Source of the DNA: Lachnospiraceae bacterium
GTDB taxonomy: Bacteria > Bacillota > Clostridia > Lachnospirales > Lachnospiraceae
Assembly: GCA_024693135.1 (NCBI GenBank)
Contig: JAILLN010000066.1
Location: forward strand, 1-48,391
DNA: 48,391 bases
Direction: 5' to 3'
Positions 24,762-32,002 of the stretch are shown here, one piece after another. A program made the translations under genes and the position numbers. The notes under the pieces are model-generated. The model ran no database searches. It saw nothing but the letters and a program-made list of their open reading frames with translations, and was not told where the DNA came from. Each line of letters begins with the position of its first letter. The stretch's first letter is position 1.

Positions 24762-27700
24762 TCACCTGACCGTGACCGTACATTCATTTGTAACACCACC
24801 GGTAGATGTTGATATAATGGCTGTACCGGCAGATATACCGGTTACATTACCTGAACTGTCAACAGTTGCGATCTTTTCATCTGAAGATTTCCAGACAGTA
24901 TTTTTAAGCTTTGTGTTTTTGAGACCCACTTTAACCTTTTTGTTTACTTTGACTGTAAGAGACTTCTTTTTGATCGCAGGAGGTTTTACTGTTATTTCAC
25001 ATGAATATCCAACTTTTTCAACAGAACCCGTGATTTTCGCCGTTCCTGCTGTAAGCGTCGTAACCTTACCTGTACTATCTACAACAGCTTTATCAAGATC
25101 TGATGATGACCATTCCGGAGTAAGTTTTGTATTATTGAGTTTTAACTTAAGGGTAGCTCCTGTCAGTAAAGTGGCTTTTTTCTTGTTGATAACAGGCGGG
25201 ACTACTTTGACTGTAAACGAATACTTCGCTGCCTGTTTACCGGTTCCATAAACCGCTGTTATTCTGGCGGCTCCCTTACCAACAGTCTTAATCAGGCCAT
25301 TATCTTTATTTATCGTAGCCACTTTGGTATTTGAAACCATCCATGATGTCGGAGCAATCGTACTGTCTTTAATATTTCCAGCCCCGTCTATCACTGCTCC
25401 GGGCTTTGTTGCTGTTATCGTCTTTTTCGTGAAAGCAGGCTTCTCAATATGGATTTTTACAGTATTTTCGGTATCAGCAACCCATTTCTTGTCTGATTTG
25501 GTATATCCCGTAACGGTCACATCTCCGGATTTCTTAGCTGTCAAGATACCTTTGTTTGTAATTGAAGCGTATCCTTTTGGCGCGACCGTATATTTCCCAT
25601 AGGATTTTCCAAAATATGATGTTACATCTATCTTCTCCTTAATAACTATGCCTGTTCCTGTAAGCAGAGTGGGCTTAATATCCTCTTCTCCGTCCTCGGG
25701 TTCATCTGGATCGGAAGGAGTAGGAGCCGGATCAGGATTAACAGGTGAGGGAGTTGGTTCCCCACCGCCAGATATATCATTCTCCGTTCCGTCTGTTTTG
25801 ACCTCTTTTACAGGATTGCCTGCGGAATCTGTAACGAATAATTCTAAATTAGATACGTCTGATAGATCATTGATTTGGCATTTAAAACTCTTTCCGTCGT
25901 ATAATACAATATCGTTATACTCCTTTTCAGAGATTGTTTCCCCTGAAGAAATATCGTAAGAATTTACAGCATAATCCATATTTCCTATGCCCGTACCTGT
26001 AAATTGAATGATATATTCTGTGTTTGAAACCGAATAGATATACTTCTCTTCTCCATCAGTTAAAACCAAAACATCACCGTCACCAGAATAGGTTACGGAA
26101 TTTCCTTCCGTTCTCGCTATTTCTGTATTGTCCGATTTTCGCATTACGACAATATCTACAGGACAATGGATAGAAACATATTTCCCATCTCTTTGGGCGC
26201 TAAGTTTATCCCCTTCCATCAGACATCTTAAATATGTTTCCGTGACGTGATGTTTTAAAGTATCAAGTTTCTCCCAAAAAGAGAAGTCAAGATTTCCATA
26301 TGTGATATCAGTCCCAACTCTTTTATAACCCCACGGTACTGTAGGAATTGCATCTCTTTCATGAATTATATTGAACACATTGGTATATTTGCCTTTTTCA
26401 TCGCCCTCTTTTATGTTTTGACCGTCTTGAGTATCGTAATTTGGCGATGCATAAGTATAAACAAAAGTCTGTTTTCTGTCATAGCCGTTGATATATGTTT
26501 TCCGAGCTACTTGTCCTGCAACAGCCCCTCCGAGACTGTGCCCCGTTACAAAAAGAATAATGTCTTTTTTATCATAATCACTGTAAAGGTCAGAAATATA
26601 TTCACTTAACTGATTATACGAATAATTACCGGCATTCAAAAATCCATTAAAAACAGAAAAGACATCTGTTTTGACATCAAAAATATTTGATGTTCCCCTT
26701 GATACTACTGCTATTATTACTTTATTTTTCCCGTTGAATACAACCTCTTTAGAGCCTATACTCAACCCCGGTGTATCTAAACCAGTATAGAAAGAATGTT
26801 TTATATCGGTGAAACCTAAATCTTTTAGGGCATCTTCAGAATCCGAATATGACTGTTCTATTTTTTCGCTCAATAATAGTCCTGCATAGGCAAGGTTGTT
26901 ATTATATGTTGACGAATTTTTCTTAAAATGATCCAAACCCCATAATATATTCACATTAGTACCAGATATGTTGATGGTTTTACTAACGATAGCATTCTCG
27001 TTCCATTCCCACTTGGCATAAAGGGTAATATCACTCGTAACTGGTGTGGAAAAATCATAAGCGTTTTCGAGGCTTTCATCATACCATCCGATGAAAGAAT
27101 AATTATCTTTTTCGGGAGAACTTGGTTTTGCCAGTGATTTGCCATCAATTACCCTTTTATCTGATATAGGTGTACCGCCATTAGTATTAAAAGAAACTGT
27201 ATGTTTTATGATGGTTTCGTCACTTAAATAATTGTAATGCCAGTGGGCAGAACATATATATTTATTAGAGCCATAAATATTATCTATTTCTAAATTCTGT
27301 TTATCTTCCTCTGTTCCCTCATAATAAACATCTGTAAGACATTTACAATCACAAAAAGAATACTGTAATATTTTTTTAAGAGTTACAGGAATAACAACAG
27401 ATGATAAATTATCATAATCTGAAATTATACCTACACGATCCCATCCACCTATAACCGTCACAGAGTCAGGGATAACCGTCGATGAGCAAGCTACTATCAT
27501 TCGGTTTATATCAGTTTCTATAATAGCATTACAGTTTTTTCTGCTATCATATACTTCATTGTTTTCGTCTACTTCTATTTTCTTTATTTTCTGACAATTA
27601 ATGATTATATTTGTCCCTAATTTTTCTACATTTTTAGGAACATATAATCTCTCAAGTGAAGTGCCAGAAAATGCACGATTTCCTATTTTTTTCAGGTTGT

Positions 27701-28913
27701 CAGGTAAAACTATACCCTCTAATTTTGAACATCCACAAAAAGCAGCTTCTCTTATCTCTATAACATTGTCGGGTATTACAATAGAACTCAAACTTGAACA
27801 GCCACAAAATGCAAATTCATCAATCACTGTAACGCTATCAGGAATAGAAAAATTAGTCAGGCTCTTGCACCATTGAAATAATCCATATGGTATTTTTTCA
27901 GGAGAAGATTTTATAACAACTGATGTAAGATTATCACAGGAAGAAAAAACAGAACTGCCTATTTCTTTTACACCGGATGGGATTATGATTGAATTAAGAC
28001 TATCACAATTTTCAAAGGCTGCCGTTCCTATTTTTTCTACATTATCAGGAATAACGAAGGCTTTCAATTTGTTGCATTCCGAAAATGACGAGTTTTCGAT
28101 AAGTCTTATACTATTTGGAACGGTAATACTTGTAATCCCTGATTCTAAAAAAGCTGCTCCACCTATAACTTCTACACCGTTTGGTATTACGATTTCATTA
28201 AGATTTTTGCAGTCATAAAATGCGTTTAATCCGATTGTTTTAATGTCTGATGGGATGACTGTGCCTTTGCATCCTTTGTATAAAGTATTACTGTCAGTCT
28301 CAATTATAGCATTACAGTTGTTACGACTATCGAATTTTGGATTATTATCGCTTACAATGATGCGTGAAAGATTCCTGCAATTATAAAATATGTCATTATC
28401 AATTTCAGTAACGGTATCCGGTATATGAAATTCTTCTAAATTCGTGCAGTGCGAAAATGCACCGGATAAGATATTTGTCACACCACTTTCAATTATTATT
28501 GTTTTAATTTTAGGGCGATCAAAATACCACGGAGCTGCTTTTGATATATCTGTACTAATATTGTTTGCTATGCCGAGGTATTCTTTCATTTTCCCCTGCC
28601 CGCTTATTACAAGTCGTCCGTCGTCATATAAAACCCAAGTCAAATTATCGCCCTGAGCGCCACATTCCCCAGAATTGATTATTTCCCCCACACAGGGTTC
28701 TATTTCGTTCCCGTTTGTTGAAATAGCACTATTTTCAGTTACAAAATCAGTGGAAACGTTTTCAGCCGTATCCTCGGGCATAATATCAGATGATATGCTT
28801 GATGAATCGGTGAACTCATCGGCATAAGTATAAGGATTAAATATACCGTTTACTACGAAGGACAGAGCCAAGAATACAACAAAGATTATAGTCTTTATTC
28901 TAAAATTGCACAT
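24762..28913 (-). CDS. Giant surface protein: LRR, lipase and Ig-like domains
   Basis: A 1383-aa exported protein. The N-terminus is signal-like (FVVFLALSFVVNGIF, cleavage probably near YADE). BspA-type leucine-rich repeats follow (many IP.sVT.I...AF..C..L units), then a Listeria/Bacteroides-type repeat (FNTNGGTPIS, FIGWYDE, YAKW), then a class 3 lipase-like domain. The lipase shows nucleophile Ser793 in GHSLGG, Asp in HERDAIP and a later His in HHVTETYL. A proline-rich linker (about 1075-1095) leads to several Ig-like Big_2 repeats to the C-terminus. No LPXTG or other anchor is seen, so it may be released or held by its repeats. GGGAGTG precedes the ATG. The substrate is unknown; adhesion plus esterase action is inferred. 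Confidence 0.85.
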   Translation of the reverse strand: MCNFRIKTIIFVVFLALSFVVNGIFNPYTYADEFTDSSSISSDIMPEDTAENVSTDFVTENSAISTNGNEIEPCVGEIINSGECGAQGDNLTWVLYDDGRLVISGQGKMKEYLGIANNISTDISKAAPWYFDRPKIKTIIIESGVTNILSGAFSHCTNLEEFHIPDTVTEIDNDIFYNCRNLSRIIVSDNNPKFDSRNNCNAIIETDSNTLYKGCKGTVIPSDIKTIGLNAFYDCKNLNEIVIPNGVEVIGGAAFLESGITSITVPNSIRLIENSSFSECNKLKAFVIPDNVEKIGTAAFENCDSLNSIIIPSGVKEIGSSVFSSCDNLTSVVIKSSPEKIPYGLFQWCKSLTNFSIPDSVTVIDEFAFCGCSSLSSIVIPDNVIEIREAAFCGCSKLEGIVLPDNLKKIGNRAFSGTSLERLYVPKNVEKLGTNIIINCQKIKKIEVDENNEVYDSRKNCNAIIETDINRMIVACSSTVIPDSVTVIGGWDRVGIISDYDNLSSVVIPVTLKKILQYSFCDCKCLTDVYYEGTEEDKQNLEIDNIYGSNKYICSAHWHYNYLSDETIIKHTVSFNTNGGTPISDKRVIDGKSLAKPSSPEKDNYSFIGWYDESLENAYDFSTPVTSDITLYAKWEWNENAIVSKTINISGTNVNILWGLDHFKKNSSTYNNNLAYAGLLLSEKIEQSYSDSEDALKDLGFTDIKHSFYTGLDTPGLSIGSKEVVFNGKNKVIIAVVSRGTSNIFDVKTDVFSVFNGFLNAGNYSYNQLSEYISDLYSDYDKKDIILFVTGHSLGGAVAGQVARKTYINGYDRKQTFVYTYASPNYDTQDGQNIKEGDEKGKYTNVFNIIHERDAIPTVPWGYKRVGTDITYGNLDFSFWEKLDTLKHHVTETYLRCLMEGDKLSAQRDGKYVSIHCPVDIVVMRKSDNTEIARTEGNSVTYSGDGDVLVLTDGEEKYIYSVSNTEYIIQFTGTGIGNMDYAVNSYDISSGETISEKEYNDIVLYDGKSFKCQINDLSDVSNLELFVTDSAGNPVKEVKTDGTENDISGGGEPTPSPVNPDPAPTPSDPDEPEDGEEDIKPTLLTGTGIVIKEKIDVTSYFGKSYGKYTVAPKGYASITNKGILTAKKSGDVTVTGYTKSDKKWVADTENTVKIHIEKPAFTKKTITATKPGAVIDGAGNIKDSTIAPTSWMVSNTKVATINKDNGLIKTVGKGAARITAVYGTGKQAAKYSFTVKVVPPVINKKKATLLTGATLKLKLNNTKLTPEWSSSDLDKAVVDSTGKVTTLTAGTAKITGSVEKVGYSCEITVKPPAIKKKSLTVKVNKKVKVGLKNTKLKNTVWKSSDEKIATVDSSGNVTGISAGTAIISTSTGGVTNECTVTVR

Positions 28914-29072
28914 TACTATTTCACTCCCAAAATATCTGCTTGGTTATCCAAAAATGTATATCATACCTCAAATTTATAGTATCACAAGGCATAATCAACA
29001 ACAAGTTTTTATGATGGTTAGAATATCGGAGTGAATTCAGTTGGATTTAGCAGAAAAATATGGGTAAACCTC

Positions 29073-29666
29073 TCATGAGTTTTTCGTAATGGAGATGTCT
29101 TTACAGATACTTGATACCGAACCTATGGATACGCCTTCCATTTCAGATATTTCTTTGACCGTCCATCCTTTTCTGCGATATGCCCGGATCCTTTTTTTCT
29201 GGTCATCAGGGATCGGTTTCCGACCCATGACCGTTTCTTTAGGCGCTAAAGGATCTCTCCCGGCGAGAAGATCCTTGAAATGTTCAATAATGACATCTTT
29301 TGCTACAATTTTACTTTCAAGGTCAATTATCTTCTTTTCCATATCCCGAATGTCCTTGTAATCCTGCTTATATATCCGGGTGATCCCTTCCCAATACTCT
29401 GCTCCGTGTTCAGCACACAACTCTACATTGTCTTCCCGGATCTTCTTTATTTCCTCTATCAGTCTTCTGTCCTGCCTTATTCCCGTCTCGATATGCTGTT
29501 CTGCGAGGCTCTCAGATAATTTCAGCGCATGTATTTCCTGCTTCATACGCTTATATTCGGGCGAAGACTCAAAATCTGTATTTGATTGTTGCTGTAGATG
29601 GTTTATCAGAGCATAGGCTTCCGATAATTCTTCCCGTAATATATGTGCTTCATCCTGCCTTGACAT
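29073..29666 (-). CDS. Coiled-coil protein with C-terminal HTH
   Basis: A 197-aa charged protein. About 145 residues are predicted coiled coil (heptads through EELSEAYALINHLQQQ and DMEKKIIDLESKI). A short basic C-terminal helix-turn-helix of recombinase/Hin type follows: MGRKPIPDDQKKRIRAYRRK, then TVKEISEMEGVSIGSVSSIC. There is no catalytic serine or tyrosine recombinase domain. GAGG lies 5 nt before the ATG, only about 10 nt inside the right border of the insertion, so its promoter would have to lie in the interrupted permease. It could be an accessory DNA-binding factor of the element. Confidence 0.65.
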   Translation of the reverse strand: MSRQDEAHILREELSEAYALINHLQQQSNTDFESSPEYKRMKQEIHALKLSESLAEQHIETGIRQDRRLIEEIKKIREDNVELCAEHGAEYWEGITRIYKQDYKDIRDMEKKIIDLESKIVAKDVIIEHFKDLLAGRDPLAPKETVMGRKPIPDDQKKRIRAYRRKGWTVKEISEMEGVSIGSVSSICKDISITKNS

Positions 29667-29683
29667 AATTACCTCATAAGTGC

Positions 29684-30058
29684 GCTTATACTCTCGGTCA
29701 TATGTTGGGGGTGTATATAGTAATTTACCTTTTGGCAGCAGTCCTTTTTGCCGCTGTGACCATGTTGTTGTCTGTGATTACACAGAATCAGCTTGCCGTG
29801 ACTTGCGGAATGTTGGGATATCTGTTAATTGACCTGTTTGCAGAATTTCCGGATCGCTTTGGTGTAATACAGAAGATATGGCTTCTCCGGCCAAATGCGG
29901 TTCTGATGAATACAGGATTCTCCAACTATCGTCTGGTACATTTGGCAGGTAGATTGTTTCTGAACTATCAGGCTGCCCCGGTCATTTATGCTGTGATCAG
30001 CATTACGGCTCTATTGATTAGAAGAAGGAAATACCGTAGGCTTCAAGTAGGGAATTGA
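29684..30058 (+). pseudogene. ABC-2 type permease remnant, 3' piece
   Basis: The continuation of the split permease begins YTLGHMLGVYIVIYLLAAVL, with at least two more membrane segments and a basic cytosolic end (RRRKYRRLQ). An ATG at 29702 would allow a 118-aa product, but no ribosome site precedes it. The natural stop is intact, so the gene was whole at this end before the insertion. Confidence 0.7.
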
Positions 30059-30107
30059 TGCCCACATAAGTAGAACTCTCAGTAAGTCATAAATAAAGGG
30101 ATTACTT

Positions 30108-30269
30108 ATGAATTCAAATGTGGCATTGAGACAGAAGTACAGAAGTAAAGAGCGCCATCACGCAGCGCTCCTTCGGAGGCACCTTTTGTTCTGGTTGAGA
30201 GATGGGAAAAGACATGCTACTCCAAATAGTCTATTAAGAAGGTTAAAAAGCCAAAAGTGTGATAAATAA
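30108..30269 (+). CDS. Possible 53-aa basic protein
   Basis: ATG follows AAAGGGATTACTT. The product is arginine- and lysine-rich (HHAALLRRHLLFWLRDGKRH) and could be a nucleic-acid-binding peptide or a chance frame. No homology is recognised. Confidence 0.2.
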   Translation: MNSNVALRQKYRSKERHHAALLRRHLLFWLRDGKRHATPNSLLRRLKSQKCDK

Positions 30270-30405
30270 CACTACAGACAATGCGTCACATCATCTTCCG
30301 ACGAGTAGACTAGATGATCATAAATTCGAAATAGTTGTGGGTTTGGTTTGCGCTCTGAGCAGGCTCCAATTCATGTTAATACGATAAAAAAGAATGAGTA
30401 CATAA

Positions 30406-30442
30406 GGGGCTGTCGCAACTATTCTCTTAGTGCGACAGCCCC
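30406..30442. terminator. 12-bp stem-loop between the permease remnant and the 216-aa gene
   Basis: GGGGCTGTCGCA (30406-30417) pairs perfectly with TGCGACAGCCCC (30431-30442) around a 13-nt loop. It lies just beyond the stop of the minus-strand gene. Neither side has a good T tract, so a classic terminator is not certain. Confidence 0.5.
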
Positions 30443-30451
30443 CTAACTGTT

Positions 30452-31102
30452 TTACTCGAAGAAGGAGAGGATCGTATCAAGAAGCTCCTCGGAATGCTCC
30501 TTCAGTACTCCAAGGTAGTAAGCATCGTTTCTGGTGTGATTAGCCTTGAACTCTACAGTCTCGGCTCCCTCGAAGATCATCTTTGTGAAGATGTCCTTAA
30601 GATTCTCCTGAATCTTTGCGGAGCGGGACTTCTCCACATGCATCGCCTCCATAAAATCCTTGCCGGAAAGTCCTGTGAGCTTGAAATACATACCAGTCGC
30701 CAGGCTGGGAGCCTCGTCAATGAGCCTCTGGGCAGCCTTCAGGGCATTGTCCTTTCCGACGGCTATGCTCTCAGGGGTAATGTCGGTGCTACGCTCGATG
30801 CCGTACGCATCCTTGGCTGCATCGCTTGAAACAGTGTGAGCCTGTGGGAAATGCCTGAGCTGGTCGTTCTGCCAGGAGTTATACTGCTTGCGGTAGATGG
30901 CCGCCTGGCTTTCGGGCACGGCTCTGAGGACGGCACGTGTGCTCATGGCAGTTCCGGGGATCGGAAGTGAGATGACGCACTTCTTGTTGCGGACATTGCA
31001 CTTGATGTCCAGGTCATCGGGGACTGTGGGAACCATCACATATCCTTCGGGAACGGGCTCCCCATTGTAGTTCAATAACTGCTCAACTTTTTTCTTTTTC
31101 AT
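30452..31102 (-). CDS. 216-aa protein of unknown function
   Basis: The protein starts MKKKKVEQLLNYNGEPVPEG. It has a beta-rich first third (VMVPTVPDDLDIKCNV, KKCVISLPIPGTAMS) and a helical remainder with FKLTGLSGKDFMEAMHV. There is no signal peptide, membrane segment or motif I recognise. AGGAG lies 8-9 nt before the ATG at 31102. A long, highly structured leader (31.14-31.33 kb) lies immediately upstream on the same strand, suggesting post-transcriptional control or a separate RNA. GC content is higher than in the preceding insertion, closer to the phage region. Confidence 0.65.
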   Translation of the reverse strand: MKKKKVEQLLNYNGEPVPEGYVMVPTVPDDLDIKCNVRNKKCVISLPIPGTAMSTRAVLRAVPESQAAIYRKQYNSWQNDQLRHFPQAHTVSSDAAKDAYGIERSTDITPESIAVGKDNALKAAQRLIDEAPSLATGMYFKLTGLSGKDFMEAMHVEKSRSAKIQENLKDIFTKMIFEGAETVEFKANHTRNDAYYLGVLKEHSEELLDTILSFFE

Positions 31103-31163
31103 GAGCTTTCTCCTTTCAGTGAAATCAGTGACTGTTCGTTCTGACCCGACTGGAGAAAGTCAT

Positions 31164-31327
31164 GAAAAAAGCTGGTTTTTTGAGTACACAAAGCCAACCG
31201 TTCAGAATTACTCCGACGGGTCGGCTGGAATCACCTAATTAACCAGCTGATGCGATATGACCCTCATGGCTTTGCGATTAGGTTTTCTGTGACCGGGAGC
31301 GACCCGGCGCACCACAAAGCCGAGGGT
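31164..31327 (-). ncRNA. Structured RNA candidate / leader of the 216-aa gene
   Basis: ACCCTC plus GGCTTTG (31260-31274, with a 2-nt bulge) pair with CAAAGCCGAGGGT (31315-31327), enclosing a CCGGG/CCCGG hairpin (31293-31307). AGCTGGTT (31170-31177) pairs with AACCAGCT (31241-31248) and, on minus, is followed by six T (31169-31164), like a terminator. A second CAAAGCC (31189-31195) could compete for GGCTTTG, giving two exclusive folds. This suits an attenuator or a discrete RNA of about 165 nt. No known class is recognised. The rest of the 31.10-31.56 kb gap holds no gene I can support. Confidence 0.45.
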
Positions 31328-31468
31328 GTTTGTATGATGTGAATCTATGAACTATCCATATGGCACGGCCTCCTTGTCCGAACGTGACTTATTTCTATTC
31401 CTGCGGGTTACAGGAACTGTTCCCATTACTTAATATCCACCAACAACATTTCATTAAACTGATTAGAT

Positions 31469-31532
31469 AAAAAAGACGGCCGTGAAGAACCCGTTTTCTC
31501 CGCTTTAGGAGATTGGGTTCCGCACAGCCGTC
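31469..31532 (-). terminator. Terminator of the 53-aa gene
   Basis: GACGGC (31475-31480) and GCCGTC (31527-31532) close a long, partly paired hairpin, with AACCC/GGGTT and TCTCC/GGAGA further in. On minus it is followed by six T. Confidence 0.75.
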
Positions 31533-31563
31533 AGAGCGTTCGGGCGGATAGGCTTATCAGTTG

Positions 31564-31725
31564 TTATGCAGCGGGCAGTAACTCGTGCCTGACATTTAGT
31601 GTCCCGTCCGGGTTTGCAGTGATATATGTCACGCATCCGTCCCGGACGATGGATATGATTTTCCGATCAGTGCTGATATCGCACTTACGGTGATGGTTGA
31701 GGTCTTGTACTGGCTCATATTCCAT
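31564..31725 (-). CDS. Small 53-aa protein
   Basis: A compact predicted beta-rich protein (MEYEPVQDLNHHRKCD, then KIISIVRDGCVTYITANPDG) ending HELLPAA. It has a strong ribosome site, AAAGGAGGG, about 8 nt before the ATG at 31725, and a dedicated terminator, both arguing for a real gene despite its size. No family is assigned. Context suggests a phage or mobile-element accessory gene. Confidence 0.6.
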   Translation of the reverse strand: MEYEPVQDLNHHRKCDISTDRKIISIVRDGCVTYITANPDGTLNVRHELLPAA

Positions 31726-31813
31726 AAATTATCCCTCCTTTCATTTCAATATGTCGGATTTACAGTGCGAATCTGACATCGAGTAGAAATATGCATGTGT
31801 AATTTGATATTCA

Positions 31814-32002
31814 ATGACGGAATTCACACCTTTTTATGGAAAGAGCATAACACCGATATCACACTTTGTCAATTCCATAATAGTAATATATTTTGGAAAC
31901 AAGAAAGATATTAATCAAGCGAATCATGAACGAATGACGAAATTAGCTTGTCAAAATGGAATTTATCGAGTATTATTATGTCATATTGGAGGTGACATAT
32001 GA
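31814..32002 (+). CDS. Possible 62-aa frame before the P-loop gene
   Basis: A 62-codon AT-rich frame whose TGA overlaps the next ATG (ATGA). It has no ribosome site, and a candidate promoter and the ribosome site for the next gene lie inside it. It may be a chance frame or leader peptide. No similarity is recognised. Confidence 0.25.
   Translation: MTEFTPFYGKSITPISHFVNSIIVIYFGNKKDINQANHERMTKLACQNGIYRVLLCHIGGDI
31866..31894 (+). promoter_or_regulatory. Candidate promoter of the 770-aa gene
   Basis: TTGTCA (31866-31871) with TATTTT (31889-31894) at 17 nt, or TATATT (31887-31892) at 15 nt, about 105 nt before the 770-aa start. Confidence 0.35.

Larger units (their letters stand above)
24616..29685. 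mobile_element. 5.07-kb insertion splitting the permease
   Basis: Removing 24616-29685 restores a continuous permease frame, with CCTTACGC joining TTATACTC. Up to three bases (CGC) are shared at the two borders, so any target duplication is 2-3 bp or simple microhomology. The insert is AT-rich, carries the mosaic surface protein and the coiled-coil HTH gene, both on minus, and has a dif-like palindrome near its left end. No transposase, integrase or clear terminal inverted repeat is visible, so the mechanism is unknown. Confidence 0.6.
30059..30451. other. 393-nt stretch without a confident gene
   Basis: It contains a possible small frame (30108-30269), a GC-rich hairpin GAGCGC/GCGCTC near 30.16 kb, and the strong stem-loop at 30406-30442. 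Otherwise it is AT-rich with stops in all frames. Confidence 0.5.

Noticed and set aside
31164..31327. Retron msr/msd RNA
   Set aside because: No reverse transcriptase gene is nearby, and the stems do not show the paired a1/a2 layout around a priming G.
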